Source of the DNA: Hydra vulgaris
Taxonomy: Eukaryota > Cnidaria > Hydrozoa > Anthoathecata > Hydridae
DNA: 64,000 nucleotides
Assembly: GCF_038396675.1 (NCBI RefSeq)
Contig: NC_088922.1
Coordinates: forward strand, 2,327,001-2,391,000
Direction of reading: 5' to 3'
Shown: in pieces, positions 46,525 through 60,395 of the stretch
Layout: each line of letters opens with the position of its first letter
How positions within the stretch are numbered: position 1 is the first letter of the stretch
Notes under the pieces: model-generated
Told to the model about the DNA's origin: nothing
The model's database searches: none
Seen by the model: only the letters and a program-made list of their open reading frames with translations
Translations under genes and position numbers: made by a program

Positions 46525-48613
46525 AAAATGTGTAATAATAAATAAGATAAAGTGGTATACTAAATTTTTATTTGAAATTAATGATCCTGGCGATTAAATA
46601 ATTATATAACGTTTTGCAATTAAAAAGATAGTTAAAAAAATGAAATACAACAAAAAAATCAAACTTTAAATTAAAACAACATTGAAAACAAATTATTGCG
46701 AAATGAAAAGGTTAAGTTGATCAAGATAAGAAAGAGATGGAATAACTTATGATGCTGGAAGTTTTCAGTAATTTTAGCTTAATTCAATTCCATTTTGCTT
46801 CCGATTGATATTTTTTAATGAAATTTGAAATTAGGTTACCATAATTTTTGCATTTTATAGAATACTTACCTATAATTTTAAAATTTTTTAGTTCTGCTAA
46901 ACATGAATATTAATTTCTGTATGGAATTAAGTGGTTAATTAAAGCTTATAAAAAAAACTTTTATAAAATTAGACTACTGCTTTTATAAAATTAGACTACT
47001 CCTCTTATATTGAGAATGATAGCAAATCTTTAGAAACGAAATAAATGTTTGTTTTAATATTTTAAATTAACTTTTTAGTTTTAACTTAATCTTAAATTGC
47101 TTTTTCCTCAGAATGCCATTTTTTATAATGCTGCAAAAAATAACTTGAGAACTACTCGTTATGGTGCTTTAAATGTTTGTACAGTTGTAGTATTATATAT
47201 GATAAACTCATTAAAACAATATATTTTTTAATTTAATTCTTGAGTAGAGTTATGGGGTTCTAAAGTGAGCTGTTTTGAGATAAATTTTGGCCAATTAGTA
47301 TTTTACGCTATAATCTCTTCATGCTTTAAGCTAACTTCATCATTTTGCTTTCATTAGTATCTTGATAAAGTAAACACTTAAAGTTTGAGCTTTCATAGGA
47401 TCTACTATTCTCTTAATACATATCAATGACTCTCTTGACTTTTTTAGGTTTTGCGACACAAAACTCGGGTCCAAATGTGAAATATTGATTTTTTTAAATC
47501 TTTTTTTATGCAATTTTTTAATATTATCTGATAAAAATTAATAATATTTGTTGAAAATAAACGATTTTAGAAATTTGGCCATCTTTATTTATTGTAGTTG
47601 CTAAATAGATGTTATTAAATTTATTGTAGTTTTTAAATATTCATTAGAGACAGTAACTAATACTCTAGAAGCAGTTTTCATTCAACTATAAAATCATTAA
47701 AAGCCCTATTAACATTTTAATTTCTAAATTTATAACTCCTTTAGGATAGTGCTTTTAAAAGTTGCACAGGCCATCATCATAAATATTTTCTGCTGAACAA
47801 ACAATACAACTTATTACAGCATTACTCCGCAATTGGGATATATTTCATAATATTGCCAAAAAAAATTATTTAAAAGTATGCCAACCTGAGTCTAAAACAA
47901 AACGTATTTTCATAGAGATATGAAATGCATCAAAAATCTCTTAAAATATTGATTTAATTTAATTTCAAAATTTTTTGTCAAGTTTAATTTTACTTACCAA
48001 TGTTCCTACATTCAAACTTAAAAAAAAACGTTGCTGTAGTAATTGAAATATTAAGTATATATAATAGTTAATACCTATCGATACATTGATACTACCTTGT
48101 TTATTTTAGTTAAAAATGTAAACAAATTATTTCTTATTTTTTTATAATTTCACTCTAACTTACGCCAAAATTCTTTGGACTTTTTGCGTAAGTTAAGCGT
48201 ACCTTTTGCACAATCTTAACTTTACGCAAACGCTGCGAAATGTTTGTGAATACCAAATAGTTACAAAAAAATAAATTTGCATGCGGTTTCCGTAAGTTGC
48301 GCAAAAGTTACAAAAGATTTGTGAATCCGCACCCACGTGGCGTGTCTGAAACTTCGTTCTAAATAATTTTATTATGAAATAAGGATCGTGACAAATTTCT
48401 CTTAATATTATTATTATTTTAAATTAATTTATTATTTCTTTTACTGACTTGTTGAATTCAATCAAAAAGTGAGTACTTTTATACCAAATCATGAAGTTAT
48501 GTTACCAGTTTTATGTAACTTTTAACAAATAATTTTACCAAATATTGTCGCATGATTATATGGAATTAAACTTTATAGCTATAAGTTGTTAAAACCAAGA
48601 AAACATACTGCGC

Positions 48614-49264
48614 ATGTTTGCGCAAAAATTATATTTCTTGTTTTTTTACATAATGGCCCCTTCGATTTCCCAGATGGCTCATTTCGATATATGGGTGAAA
48701 ACCCCCAAGAAATTTATGTTTGATGAAGTGATGAGTTATTATATTGAAAAAATAGGCGACATTGGATTATTTGATACTGCTGTAAAGTGTTTAAAAACTA
48801 AAATGATAAGCTTTTATCAATCATTTGAGAATAAATGGACTAAGACAGAATGACATTGGCAGCGCTTAGACACCTACTCTACTTGGATAAGTAAAAATTG
48901 AGAGTTCAATCAACTTATATTTCAAAGTGTACCAAAAAACTCCCAACAAAATATCACAAAAATTAGACCTAGCCGGCAAACAAAAAATAACAGTGCTTGC
49001 GGTCTTAAAGCCCAAATATATAAAGTGCAACATATACTAGAGTCAAGTAGCCAAGAGTTAAGTATGGTCACGGTAATAAAGCTGAGGAAAAAAGGAAAAA
49101 GGGAATCAGCTTCCATTGTTAAAAAAATTACAAACTTATCTCCAAAATGAAGTGCAATTTCAAAAAAGACACAAAAGTCATTTTTGAAGAAATTAGCATC
49201 ATTGTCGGCCCTTGATTCCTTCACATCCGGCTTTTACAAGTTTGAGAGCATGCCCAAAAACTAA
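48614..49264 (+). pseudogene. Degenerate long frame of unknown function
   Basis: About 217 codons in one frame starting MFAQKLYFLF (more likely MAPSISQMAHFD at 48,653), interrupted only by three TGA codons. Composition is mixed and protein-like: FDIWVKTPKKFMFDEVMSYY at the start, a basic middle (VIKLRKKGKRESASIVKK) and a Ser-rich end (ASLSALDSFTSGFYKFESMP). I do not recognise it. It is likely an old transposon or captured exon. Confidence 0.4.
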
Positions 49265-50210
49265 GAAGCTTAAAATTATAATAAGGTAAGCTGTGACAAT
49301 TAATGAAACCAATGTAGAGGTCAATAACAGAAGATTTTGTGCTATAACAACTATATATAGTTTAAATTATTTTTTATTTAATGTTATGAGATAACTTTTG
49401 CAATTGTCTGAATTATCAAGATTATTTTGAAATTAAACAGTTGTTGTTTATTCAATATAATAAAGTGGTAAACAATTTCAAGCAACTATGATTCTATTTG
49501 AGAAAATAATTATATCTAGCATGATATCTAGCATTTATACCTCATCTTTTTTGATAAGGTTTTATCTTCAAAGCTGGGACTAGTTGACTCTTCTTTGTAT
49601 TTTTCCTAACTTTATGACATCTTGTTTCAAATAGGGACACCATGCTTGAATTGCAAACTCTAGATGTGCTCAAAAAGTTGTGTATAATTTTTTTACTGTA
49701 TTTATGTCAAAATATTTAAACATCTGTTTAATAAGAGCGAGCATTTAATTTGATTTACTACAGCTTTATCAATTTGACATGACTATTTTAAACTAGATTC
49801 CATCATTATTCCTAAATCACATTCAACGTGAATATAAAAATAAATCATGAATTGTGTAATTTATTAGAAAATGAGCAAAGTGAGACAGTTTTAGAAAGTG
49901 AAGGTTCTATGGTCACATAGAGTGAACAAACAAGTGAAGTGAAGGTTCCGAGGATTCATTAGAAAAATATGTCAATACCAGTAATCCCGACTAATTGGAA
50001 TATTTATTTTATTTGATTAAAACTGAATTTTCCTATCCAAATGTAAAAAAAAGTTTTCAACAAAAATTTTTATAACAATTTTTTTTTTTTAATAAAATGA
50101 GTAAGTTCTCGATTTACTTAGTTAAATTTTAATATTCATCAAATGATCTTTATATACTTATATTTGTGCTATAAACTATAATTATAGTTTATTTTCCATA
50201 AATTATATAT
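49265..50210. other. AT-rich stretch, nothing recognised
   Basis: No gene or clear repeat. Confidence 0.4.
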
Positions 50211-50211
50211 T

Positions 50212-50766
50212 CTTTGGTGTTTGAGATAGCTAACTTCCAGACACAGAGATTTGGAGCTAATTTCCAGACATTGGAGAAACATACATATATATGCATGTTT
50301 AAACTTATGACAAATAAAGATGCTTTGCGAAAAATTGCGATGATTGGAGGCTAAAAACAAAACGTGAGGGGCAATAAGTTGATTAAAAAATTTTTGTACT
50401 TTTTTTCAACTAGAATTATTTTCATCAATAAATTTTAAGTTTCGTAGTATTATCTCTCAGCGTTCAAAAATTACAACCATTTAAAATTTATGACCCCCTC
50501 AAATTGAGAGGGGTTTAAACTTTATCAGGCCATAATTTTTGAACGCTGATAGATAATACTATGAAACTTAAAACTTATTGATGAATATAAGTCTAGTTGA
50601 GATCGAGTTCCCCCTCACGTTTGGAGTCAAGGGGGAAGGGGTCTGAAATTTAAGGGCTTTTTTGTTCCCAGCCTCCAATCATACCAATTTTTTGCAAAGC
50701 ATCATAATTTGACATAAGTATAAACATACAAATGTTTGGAGTTTGCTCTCAAACACCAAAAATTGC
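50212..50766. mobile_element. Palindromic fold-back MITE, full length
   Basis: Ends TTTGGTGTTTGAGA and TCTCAAACACCAAA are exact inverted repeats. The interior is one long imperfect palindrome (AGATGCTTTGCGAAAAATTG mirrored at the right). Related copies at 23,917 and 16,205. Confidence 0.8.
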
Positions 50767-52736
<1,970 letters not shown>

Positions 52737-52825
52737 AATTATGTTAGTGTATATTACAAATAGAGTGCTCAATGTTCTTAAAGAACAGAGCAATAATTAA
52801 CTAGTAAAAAACACTTATCTAACTT

Positions 52826-52873
52826 TTATCTTCGACTTGAAGTTTCACCATTGCTGGATCATCAGGAAGAGTA
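52826..52873 (-). ncRNA. Hammerhead ribozyme motif, canonical
   Basis: Minus strand: TCTTC, CTGATGA (52,865-52,859), stem II CCA-GCAA-TGG, GAA (52,846-52,844), stem III ACT-TCA-AGT, GTC with cleavage C at 52,834, then GAAGA closing stem I. All conserved core bases are present. A partial third core (CTGATGA at 52,894-52,888, minus) sits in the palindrome centre. Confidence 0.85.
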
Positions 52874-52897
52874 CACCATTGCAAGGATCATCAGCAA

Positions 52898-52943
52898 CTC
52901 TTCCTGATGATTCAGCAATGATGAAACTTCAAGTCGAAGATAA
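52898..52943 (+). ncRNA. Hammerhead ribozyme motif, with compensated stem II
   Basis: CTGATGA 52,904-52,910, stem II TCA-GCAA-TGA, GAA 52,923-52,925, stem III 52,926-52,934, cleavage C52,935, stem I TCTTC/GAAGA. Relative to the minus-strand partner both sides of stem II changed (C-G to T-A), keeping pairing. Confidence 0.85.
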
Positions 52944-52968
52944 AAGTTAGATAAGTGTTTTTTACTAG

Positions 52969-53043
<75 letters not shown>

Positions 53044-53613
53044 GGTGGTTCTAAAAACAACTTTTTCTGAAAATGACTGCTGGCACCCCCTGAATATGTT
53101 GTATATAATTAAAAAATGCTAGATTTAAGAAATTTTTGAATAAAAAATATTTTAAGGGGTTGCTAACGACCCTCAAACATTACATAGGTCCCTAATATTA
53201 TTAAAAAAAAGTTTTTCTTGATTAATATTTTAATAAAATATTAATCATTTTATAAAAAAACATAGATAAAAATTATAATCAAAAAATCTTGTTAAATTCC
53301 CTATTTTTCATTTTTAGTTAAAAAACGTAACTTTTTGTTTACTAAAATCTAAAATAAAAATTTAATTATAAAATGATTAATCTTTTTAAAATTTTTATGT
53401 AATTTTCCTTCATTTGAGACCCAACATGACATAATTTTGGAAAACTTTTTTTTTAATAATATTAGGGACCTATATAATGTTCGAGGGTCGGTAGCAACCC
53501 CTTAAAATATTTTTTATTCAAAAATTTCTTAAATCTAGCATTTTTTAATTATATACAACATATTCAGGGGGTGCCAGCAGTCATTTTCAGAAAAAGTTGT
53601 TTTGAGAACCACC
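53044..53613. mobile_element. 570-bp palindromic MITE with TTAA target duplication
   Basis: Inverted arms of about 160 bp starting GGTGGTTCT are flanked by TTAA (53,040-53,043 and 53,614-53,617) inside (TA)n. TTAA targets are typical of piggyBac and Kolobok families. Non-coding. Confidence 0.85.
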
Positions 53614-53617
53614 TTAA

Positions 53618-53907
<290 letters not shown>

Positions 53908-53919
53908 TATACATATATA

Positions 53920-54640
53920 AATTTTAACTCTTTCAAAACTCAGTCATTTACTGGAAACAACTATCGCAGTACTGTCGACATTCCTACATTCGTGAATGCT
54001 AATCCTCTTATTGAGTTCTCATCATTACGTCTTCTTGGATTATCATTTACTACTTGCCTTTCATGAAAACCATATATACAATCAATTGCTAAATAAGCCT
54101 TAGCTGAGTTTGTTTCTCTTTATCGTCTCTCTCCTGGTTCCATTCTTTATCTCTACAAGTTTCTTTTTCATCCCTGTATCGAATACTGTTGTCATATTTG
54201 GGCTGGTTCTTCTAATGATGCTTTTTCTCTTCTAGACAAGGTCCAAAACTTATTGTAAACGTAGTTGGACCTGCTTTATCTGCTAAGCTTGAACCTCTTT
54301 CCCATTGTTGTAAAGTTGCATCTCCTTTTCTTTTTTAAAAATACTATCATGGTCGCTTCTCAAAGGATCATCATCTCTAGTTCCATCAATTGAAACTCAT
54401 TCTCGTTTGACTCGTCATTCAGAAATATCATTCTTTTACTGTATCTGTCCCTGCATGTTCTAAAAACCCTTTGTAACTCTCTCCAATCTTCATGTTTTCC
54501 TGACACATACAACCTTTAACTTTTTCAAATCTACTGTCAACCGTTTCCTTGCTCTATAACTTTTTTCTTTTTTTCCCAACTTATGTGGTTGCTTGCAGCC
54601 TTGTTGGGAGTGAATCAAAATTAAATAAAAAAATGTATAT
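53920..54640 (+). pseudogene. LINE RT C-terminal fragment and 3' end
   Basis: Frame with [36 protein letters not shown] and YCCHIWAGSSNDAFSLLDKV. Same family as the minus-strand LINE at 18.85-24.8 kb. Ends with GGTTGCTTGCAGCC and an A-rich tail near 54,620. Several stops. Confidence 0.8.
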
Positions 54641-54920
54641 ATAATTATCTTTCTAAAACTTTCATAACTTATTATAAATTATAAACAAATTAAAAAACAA
54701 AATACCATAAAGTTTGTAGCAGTTATCGTGGATGACCATTTAAATAAAGTATATAAAATCAAAAATCAGTGAAACCATAAGTATTATGGATCGAACTCGG
54801 CCATACATAAGTTCACATAATCTAATGTGTAATTGTGTAAAAAAATCTAATTTTTATATATTATATGTTGAATATGATATTGTATCTTTAATTGGAAGTT
54901 TGTATTTAAATATCTTCTTT

Positions 54921-55045
<125 letters not shown>

Positions 55046-55069
55046 AATATTTTAAATGAGAAAATACAA

Positions 55070-55131
55070 GTTTATAATGGAACTTGAAGTTTCATGCCAT
55101 TCGGCAATCATCAGCCATATTATAAAATAAA
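55070..55131 (-). ncRNA. Hammerhead ribozyme motif at the left PLE arm
   Basis: Minus strand: CTGATGA (55,114-55,108), stem II TGCC-GAAT-GGCA, GAA (55,093-55,091), stem III ACT-TCA-AGT, cleavage nucleotide U at 55,081 (GTT), stem I starting CCATTATAAA against TTTATAATATGG with a 2-nt bulge. Same as the right-arm copy. Confidence 0.8.
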
Positions 55132-55202
55132 AACCGTTATAAAAAATACAAATTTAGCGTTGCAACGGCATCTGACGACAAGTGTACGTGATCCGATATT
55201 TG

Positions 55203-55679
55203 CTAATCGCCGGTATCAAAGCTAGAAAGTAAAAATTTTTTCCTATGTCTACAAGCAGAAACCAATTCACTTTTTTTATTAAGTAGTAAACCACTATCAA
55301 AATTCATAATAAAATATTTTTCACTGATGCAAAGGTTACACTTTTTTGTAGATGGATTATAAGATTGGCATCTTTTAATTATGTTCCACTTAATTATAGG
55401 CATAATACCTGCGTCATTGTGTTTCCAGATCTCTTTGGAAAGTTCTGTATCATTTCTATATCTGGTTGCATTAAATGATTTAAGGTGGTTTGCAAATCTG
55501 AGCTTGAAAGCGTTTTCACTGATACCGATGTAATATTTTTCCGTAATACTGGGATTAGGTGATACAGTGGCTTATACACAACGTTTTTTGATAGACATTC
55601 GTTATTTAACGGGCATGCAGTTTTCTTAATGCAGTTGCAATTTATATCATTAGTGGTGAGTTTGTTGCGCAAAATTTGT
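55203..55679 (-). pseudogene. PLE GIY-YIG region, inverted duplicate
   Basis: Exact inverted copy of 57,065-57,541. See that entry for motifs. No RT on this side. Confidence 0.85.
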
Positions 55680-55862
55680 ACATAAAAAGGGGTTTTGTCG
55701 TAAAAATCTTATGTTCCTTTACTCACCTCAAGTTTATTTGACCATTTTTTCTAATAAACCCACAGAATCTACAAAAATATTACAAAAGATTACAAAAGAA
55801 ATCAGTGAAAACCTGTTTTTTTGTTGCATTTGCATTGTTTTCTTATTTTAAGTAAGTTTTTG

Positions 55863-57060
55863 TACATTAGTTATAAAACATAATTTATTAGAAGGAAAAA
55901 CTATTCTAAAGAATCATGACGTTTTTAAAAAAATTAATATTAACAGTTCTTCAAATTGCTTCATTACATTAAAAGACCATAAACCTAATTTTTTAAATAA
56001 TCCTACTGTTCGTCTAATTAACCCAGCTAAGAATGAAGTTGGTAGAATAAGTAAGCATATTTTATCAGATATTATCACCAACCTAAGAAATATTTTGCAA
56101 TTAAATCAGTGGAATAGTACACAAAATGTAATAAATTGGTGCAAAAACATCAATGACAAACATTTTTATAAATTCCTTATTTTCGACATCGTTGACTTTT
56201 ACCCTTCTATGAATGAAAAGCTACTTATCGACTCCATAAACTTTGCAGAACAATACGTTTCCATTGATGCTGATCATAAATCTTTAATTCTCCACGCGCG
56301 TAAGTCTTTATTATTTACCAATGATTAAGTTTGGATTAAGAAATCAAGTGGTTTGTTTGATGTTACCATGGGTGCATTTGATGGAGCGGAAGTGTGTGAG
56401 TTAGTTGGTATTTTTCTTCTCTTCCGGATTTCGCAATTTTATAAAAAATCTGATTTTGGATTATATAGAGACGATGGCCTAGCCGTGTTTAAAAACGCAA
56501 GCGGTCCAAAAATGGAAAAAATTAAGAAGCATTTTACTCAAATATTTAAACAATACAACCTCTGTATTTCCATTCAATCTAATATGAAACTTGTTAACTA
56601 CCTTGATGTTACATTTGATCTTAATAACTGCACTTTTCAACCTTACCATAAACCTGATAGTACGCTAAATTATATCCATGCTAGTTCCAACCATCCACCA
56701 AGCATTTTAAAACAATTACCAACCTCAATTGAACATAGATTATCTTCCAATTCTTCAAACGAAAAAATTTTCCAAAAGTTTGCTGCTATTTATAAAGACG
56801 CATTAGAAAAGTCTGGATTTCCCACCAATCTCCAATATCATTCAAATCTAAATCCTTCTAATACTAATAAACGAAAAAGAAATATAATATAGTTTAATTC
56901 CCCTTTCAGTAAAAATGTGGTAACAAAAATTGGACACCTTTTCTTAAACTTAATTGACTTTTTCCATTACATCATAAGCTCCACAAAATTTTCAACAGAA
57001 ACACAATAAAAGTTAGTTACAGCTGCATACCAAATATTCGATCTATTATTAATTCACACA
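55863..57060 (+). pseudogene. PLE reverse transcriptase
   Basis: Frame from about 55,900 (TLKDHKPNF; RLINPAKNEVGRISKHIL) through DIVDFYPSMNEKLLIDSINF (RT motif A) and FDVTMGAFDGAEVCEL to GLYRDDGLAVFKN (catalytic YRDD) and YLDVTFDLN, ending in a basic KRKRN near 56,890. Stops at 56,326-56,328 and 56,890; a further frameshift precedes the GIY-YIG part. The YRDD and DFYPS motifs are diagnostic of Penelope-type RT, which is related to telomerase. Inactive copy. Confidence 0.88.
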
Positions 57061-57064
57061 ACCA

Positions 57065-57541
57065 ACAAATTTTGCGCAACAAACTCACCACTAATGATAT
57101 AAATTGCAACTGCATTAAGAAAACTGCATGCCCGTTAAATAACGAATGTCTATCAAAAAACGTTGTGTATAAGCCACTGTATCACCTAATCCCAGTATTA
57201 CGGAAAAATATTACATCGGTATCAGTGAAAACGCTTTCAAGCTCAGATTTGCAAACCACCTTAAATCATTTAATGCAACCAGATATAGAAATGATACAGA
57301 ACTTTCCAAAGAGATCTGGAAACACAATGACGCAGGTATTATGCCTATAATTAAGTGGAACATAATTAAAAGATGCCAATCTTATAATCCATCTACAAAA
57401 AAGTGTAACCTTTGCATCAGTGAAAAATATTTTATTATGAATTTTGATAGTGGTTTACTACTTAATAAAAAAAGTGAATTGGTTTCTGCTTGTAGACATA
57501 GGAAAAAATTTTTACTTTCTAGCTTTGATACCGGCGATTAG
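57065..57541 (+). pseudogene. PLE GIY-YIG endonuclease domain
   Basis: CNCIKKTACPLNNECLSKNV is the Cys-rich linker. After a frameshift near 57,180 the frame reads YYIGISENAFKLRFANHLKS (GIY-YIG type; the second YIG block and conserved Arg), then ELSKEIWK, MPIIKWNIIKRCQSY, CNLCISEKYFI and LLNKKSELVSACRHRKKF. This is the nuclease that nicks target DNA in Penelope elements. Broken by the frameshift. Confidence 0.85.
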
Positions 57542-57614
57542 CAAATATCGGATCACGTACACTTGTCGTCAGATGCCGTTGCAACGCTAAATTTGTATTT
57601 TTTATAACGGTTTT

Positions 57615-57675
57615 TATTTTATAATATGGCTGATGATTGCCGAATGGCATGAAACTTCAAGTTCCATTATAAACT
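57615..57675 (+). ncRNA. Hammerhead ribozyme motif at the right PLE arm
   Basis: CTGATGA 57,630-57,636; stem II 57,637-57,650 (TGCC-GAAT-GGCA); GAA 57,651-57,653; stem III 57,654-57,662; cleavage U57,663; stem I 3' strand from 57,664. Lies about 90 nt after the GIY-YIG stop, in the PLE 3' UTR. Confidence 0.82.
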
Positions 57676-57759
57676 TGTATTTTCTCATTTAAAATATTTT
57701 AATATTAATATTTTATCTATTTTTTTTCAAAAAGATATTGATCACTTTTAACACTTCGT

Positions 57760-58969
57760 AACACTAAAAGGCCATAAACCAAATTTTGAAAACAAACTTC
57801 CTCGTAGGTTATTGGTTCCCTCAAAAAGTGAGATTGGACATATAAGCAAAATTAAATCGGACAAAATTAATGATATTCTTAGAAATAAATTAAATTTGCA
57901 ACAGTGGAAAAATACCACTGATGTTATAAATTGGTTCTCCATAATCAAAAATAAAAATGACTGTACATTTATTCAATTTGACATTAATGATTTTTACCCC
58001 TCAATAACCGCAGATATTTTAGATAAGACTATTGAATTTGCAAAAAGCCACACAGTTATTCCTGATGACACAATCCGTATAATAAAACATTGTAGAAAAA
58101 CCTTACTTTATTTTAATAAGGAAACTTGGAAAAAGAAAAACATACATGACTGCTTTGATGTAACAATGGGCAGTTATGACGGAGCAGAAATTTGTGAATT
58201 TGTTAAACTATATATTTTAGAATTGTTAAGTAAAATAATCAATATAAAAGATTTAGGCCTTTATCGCGACGATGGTTTAATAGTAATGCGTAGAAAATTT
58301 GGTCCACAGCTCGACAAAATTAGAAAAGATTTTATAAAAATTTTTAAAAATATTGGCTTTCAAATCGAAATAAGCATAAATTTAAAAATTGTGAATTTTC
58401 TTGATGTCACATTTAACCTCTCTGAAAATTCATATAAGCCTTTCAAAAAACCAAACGATGAACTATTATATATTAACATTAACTCTAACCATCCACCCCA
58501 AGTTATAAAACAAATCGCGATTTCAATTAACAACAGACTAAACCAAAACTCCTCAAATGAAAATGTATTCAATTCCTCTAAACGAATATTTGAAGATGCT
58601 CTAAAAAAATGTGGTTTTGAAAATTTTGAACTAAAATTTGACCCTGAAAAAAAGAATACAAAAAAGCGAAATAGAACTAGAAATGTAATTTGGTTCAACC
58701 CCCCATATAGCAAAAATGTTTCTACTAACATAGGAAAAGTGTTTTTAAAATTGTTCGATAAGCATTTCCCGCGACCTAATAAATTACATAAAATTTTTAA
58801 TCGAAATACAATTAAAGTTAGCTACAGTTGCACAAAAAATATGGAAAGAATTATAAAAGGTTACAATAAGGCTTTGTTAAACAAAAAAGAAATCCTAAAT
58901 GAAAAAACTACAGAAAATTGTGATTGTAAACAAAAAATCAATTTTCCAATGAGTGGAAAATTGATTTAA
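57760..58969 (+). pseudogene. PLE reverse transcriptase, long open frame
   Basis: About 400 codons open. LLVPSKSEIGHISKIKSD near the start; FDINDFYPSITADILDKTIE (motif A); FDVTMGSYDGAEICEFVKLY; DLGLYRDDGLIVMRRKFGP (YRDD catalytic block); IVNFLDVTFNLS; PYSKNVSTNIGKVFLKLFDK; then a Cys-rich NCDCKQK connector. It ends at a stop at 58,967 one frameshift before the nuclease. N-terminus absent, so it cannot be a full protein. Confidence 0.85.
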
Positions 58970-58970
58970 A

Positions 58971-59358
58971 TTGATATAAATGTATTGCTTCCTCTAAGAA
59001 TGTACCTGATAAACAATATATTGGCATAACAGAGGGTGAATGGAAAAAACGTTTTGCCAATCATAAGCAATCTTTCAAGAATAAAAAGTATTCAAAAGAC
59101 ACCATGCAGTCAAAATATATATGGGAATTAAAAGAAAAAAATATTGATGATTTTATACTGAATTGGTCTATCCTTAAAACAGCGCCTGCATATAACAATA
59201 TTTCAAAAAAATGCATACTATGCCTACAAGAAAAATTTGAAATAATTACACATGCAAATCAAGAATGCTTATTAAACAAAAGATCGGTATTAATTTCTAA
59301 ATGTAGGCACAAAAATAAGTTTCTCCTAAAAACTATAAAAATAAATGAGTTCAAATAA
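58971..59358 (+). pseudogene. PLE GIY-YIG endonuclease domain, frame-shifted from the RT
   Basis: Reads KQYIGITEGEWKKRFANHKQ, then SKYIWELKEKNIDDFILNWS, CILCLQEKFEIITHANQECL and SVLISKCRHKNKFLL to a stop at 59,358. The GIY part lies just upstream across a one-base shift near 58,960. Matches the minus-strand fragment at 63,345-63,600. Confidence 0.85.
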
Positions 59359-59544
59359 TATTTACATTAACTACCCTTTTTAAAAAAACATTTTTAAAAA
59401 AATAGCATAAGTAACCATTTCTAAAGAATTCTTTTTATAATAGTATCAGCAAATTCCACAAATGTGTGAAAATTTACAGTAGTTAAGACATTCGCAACTT
59501 CCTGTAATTTAATTTTTGGTATAAATTGAAGTTTTATTAATTTG

Positions 59545-59597
59545 ATCATTCATTTCTGATGAATCTTTGTTGATGAAACACAGTGTCAAATGGAAAA
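59545..59597 (+). ncRNA. Hammerhead ribozyme motif downstream of PLE 2
   Basis: Stem I CATTT (59,551-59,555), CTGATGA 59,556-59,562, stem II ATC-TTTGTT-GAT, GAA 59,575-59,577, stem III ACA-CAG-TGT 59,578-59,586, cleavage C59,587 (GTC), stem I return AAATG. Stems differ in sequence from the other copies but every core base is kept. Confidence 0.85.
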
Positions 59598-59598
59598 A

Positions 59599-59690
59599 AT
59601 TTTTGTTAAGTGATTTCCTACTAATATATAATTGCTCTGTTCTTTTAAGAACATTAAGCACTCAATTGTGTAGAATACTTTTTATAGTTG
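59599..59690 (+). mobile_element. PLE terminal block after the ribozyme
   Basis: TTAAGTGATTTCCTACTAAT then TTGCTCTGTTCTTTTAAGAA and AGCACTCAATTGTGTAGAAT. The same order occurs, on the minus strand, outside the hammerheads at 52.74-52.82 kb and 63.07-63.15 kb. Marks the shared PLE 3' end. Confidence 0.75.
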
Positions 59691-59695
59691 TTTAA

Positions 59696-60237
<542 letters not shown>

Positions 60238-60395
60238 TATGAGATTTTCAGTTGTATACCGTGGTCCCTATTTATACAATAAAATAATTCCACAAAATAT
60301 AGAACTTACTAAATTGCATAATCCTATTGACCTAAAGAAAAAACTAAAAGATTTCATAATTAACAAAACGAATTCTATCGGTATGTATTAAAAAA
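60238..60395 (+). pseudogene. CR1-like LINE 3' coding fragment
   Basis: MRFSVVYRGPYLYNKIIPQN, then DLKKKLKDFIINKTNS, matches the last coding block of CR1-like LINEs here (20,690; 27,911). Followed by an A-rich stretch. Confidence 0.65.

Larger units (their letters stand above)
45224..48334. mobile_element. 3.1 kb DNA transposon with GGGTGCGGATTCACAAA ends
   Basis: Perfect 17-bp inverted ends at 45,224-45,240 and 48,318-48,334. Further inverted motifs lie inside (GGTATTCGCAAAACAT at 45,369; ATGTTTGTGAATACC near 48,241). Flanks ACC and ACG leave the target duplication unclear. The interior has one short coding fragment and a minisatellite. Superfamily unresolved. Confidence 0.75.
52739..52968. 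repeat. Palindrome of outward-facing PLE ends with hammerheads
   Basis: Left arm 52,803-52,875 and right arm 52,896-52,968 are inverted copies ending in AGATAAGTGTTTTTTACTAG. Outside the left arm, the TTGCTCTGTTCTTTAAGAAC block (52,758-52,797, minus strand) is the same sequence that follows the PLE hammerhead at 59,632. Flanked by (TA)n. Confidence 0.85.
57708..59690 (+). mobile_element. Penelope-like element 2, nearly intact
   Basis: Directly abuts PLE 1. Contains RT (57,760-58,969), GIY-YIG (58,971-59,358), a hammerhead at 59,550-59,595 and a terminal block (59,632-59,668) before (TA)n. 5' truncated within the RT N-terminus. A different sequence from PLE 1 but the same layout. Confidence 0.85.

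Noticed and set aside
58360..58731. 123-codon minus-strand ORF in the PLE RT
   Set aside because: Antisense shadow of the RT frame.
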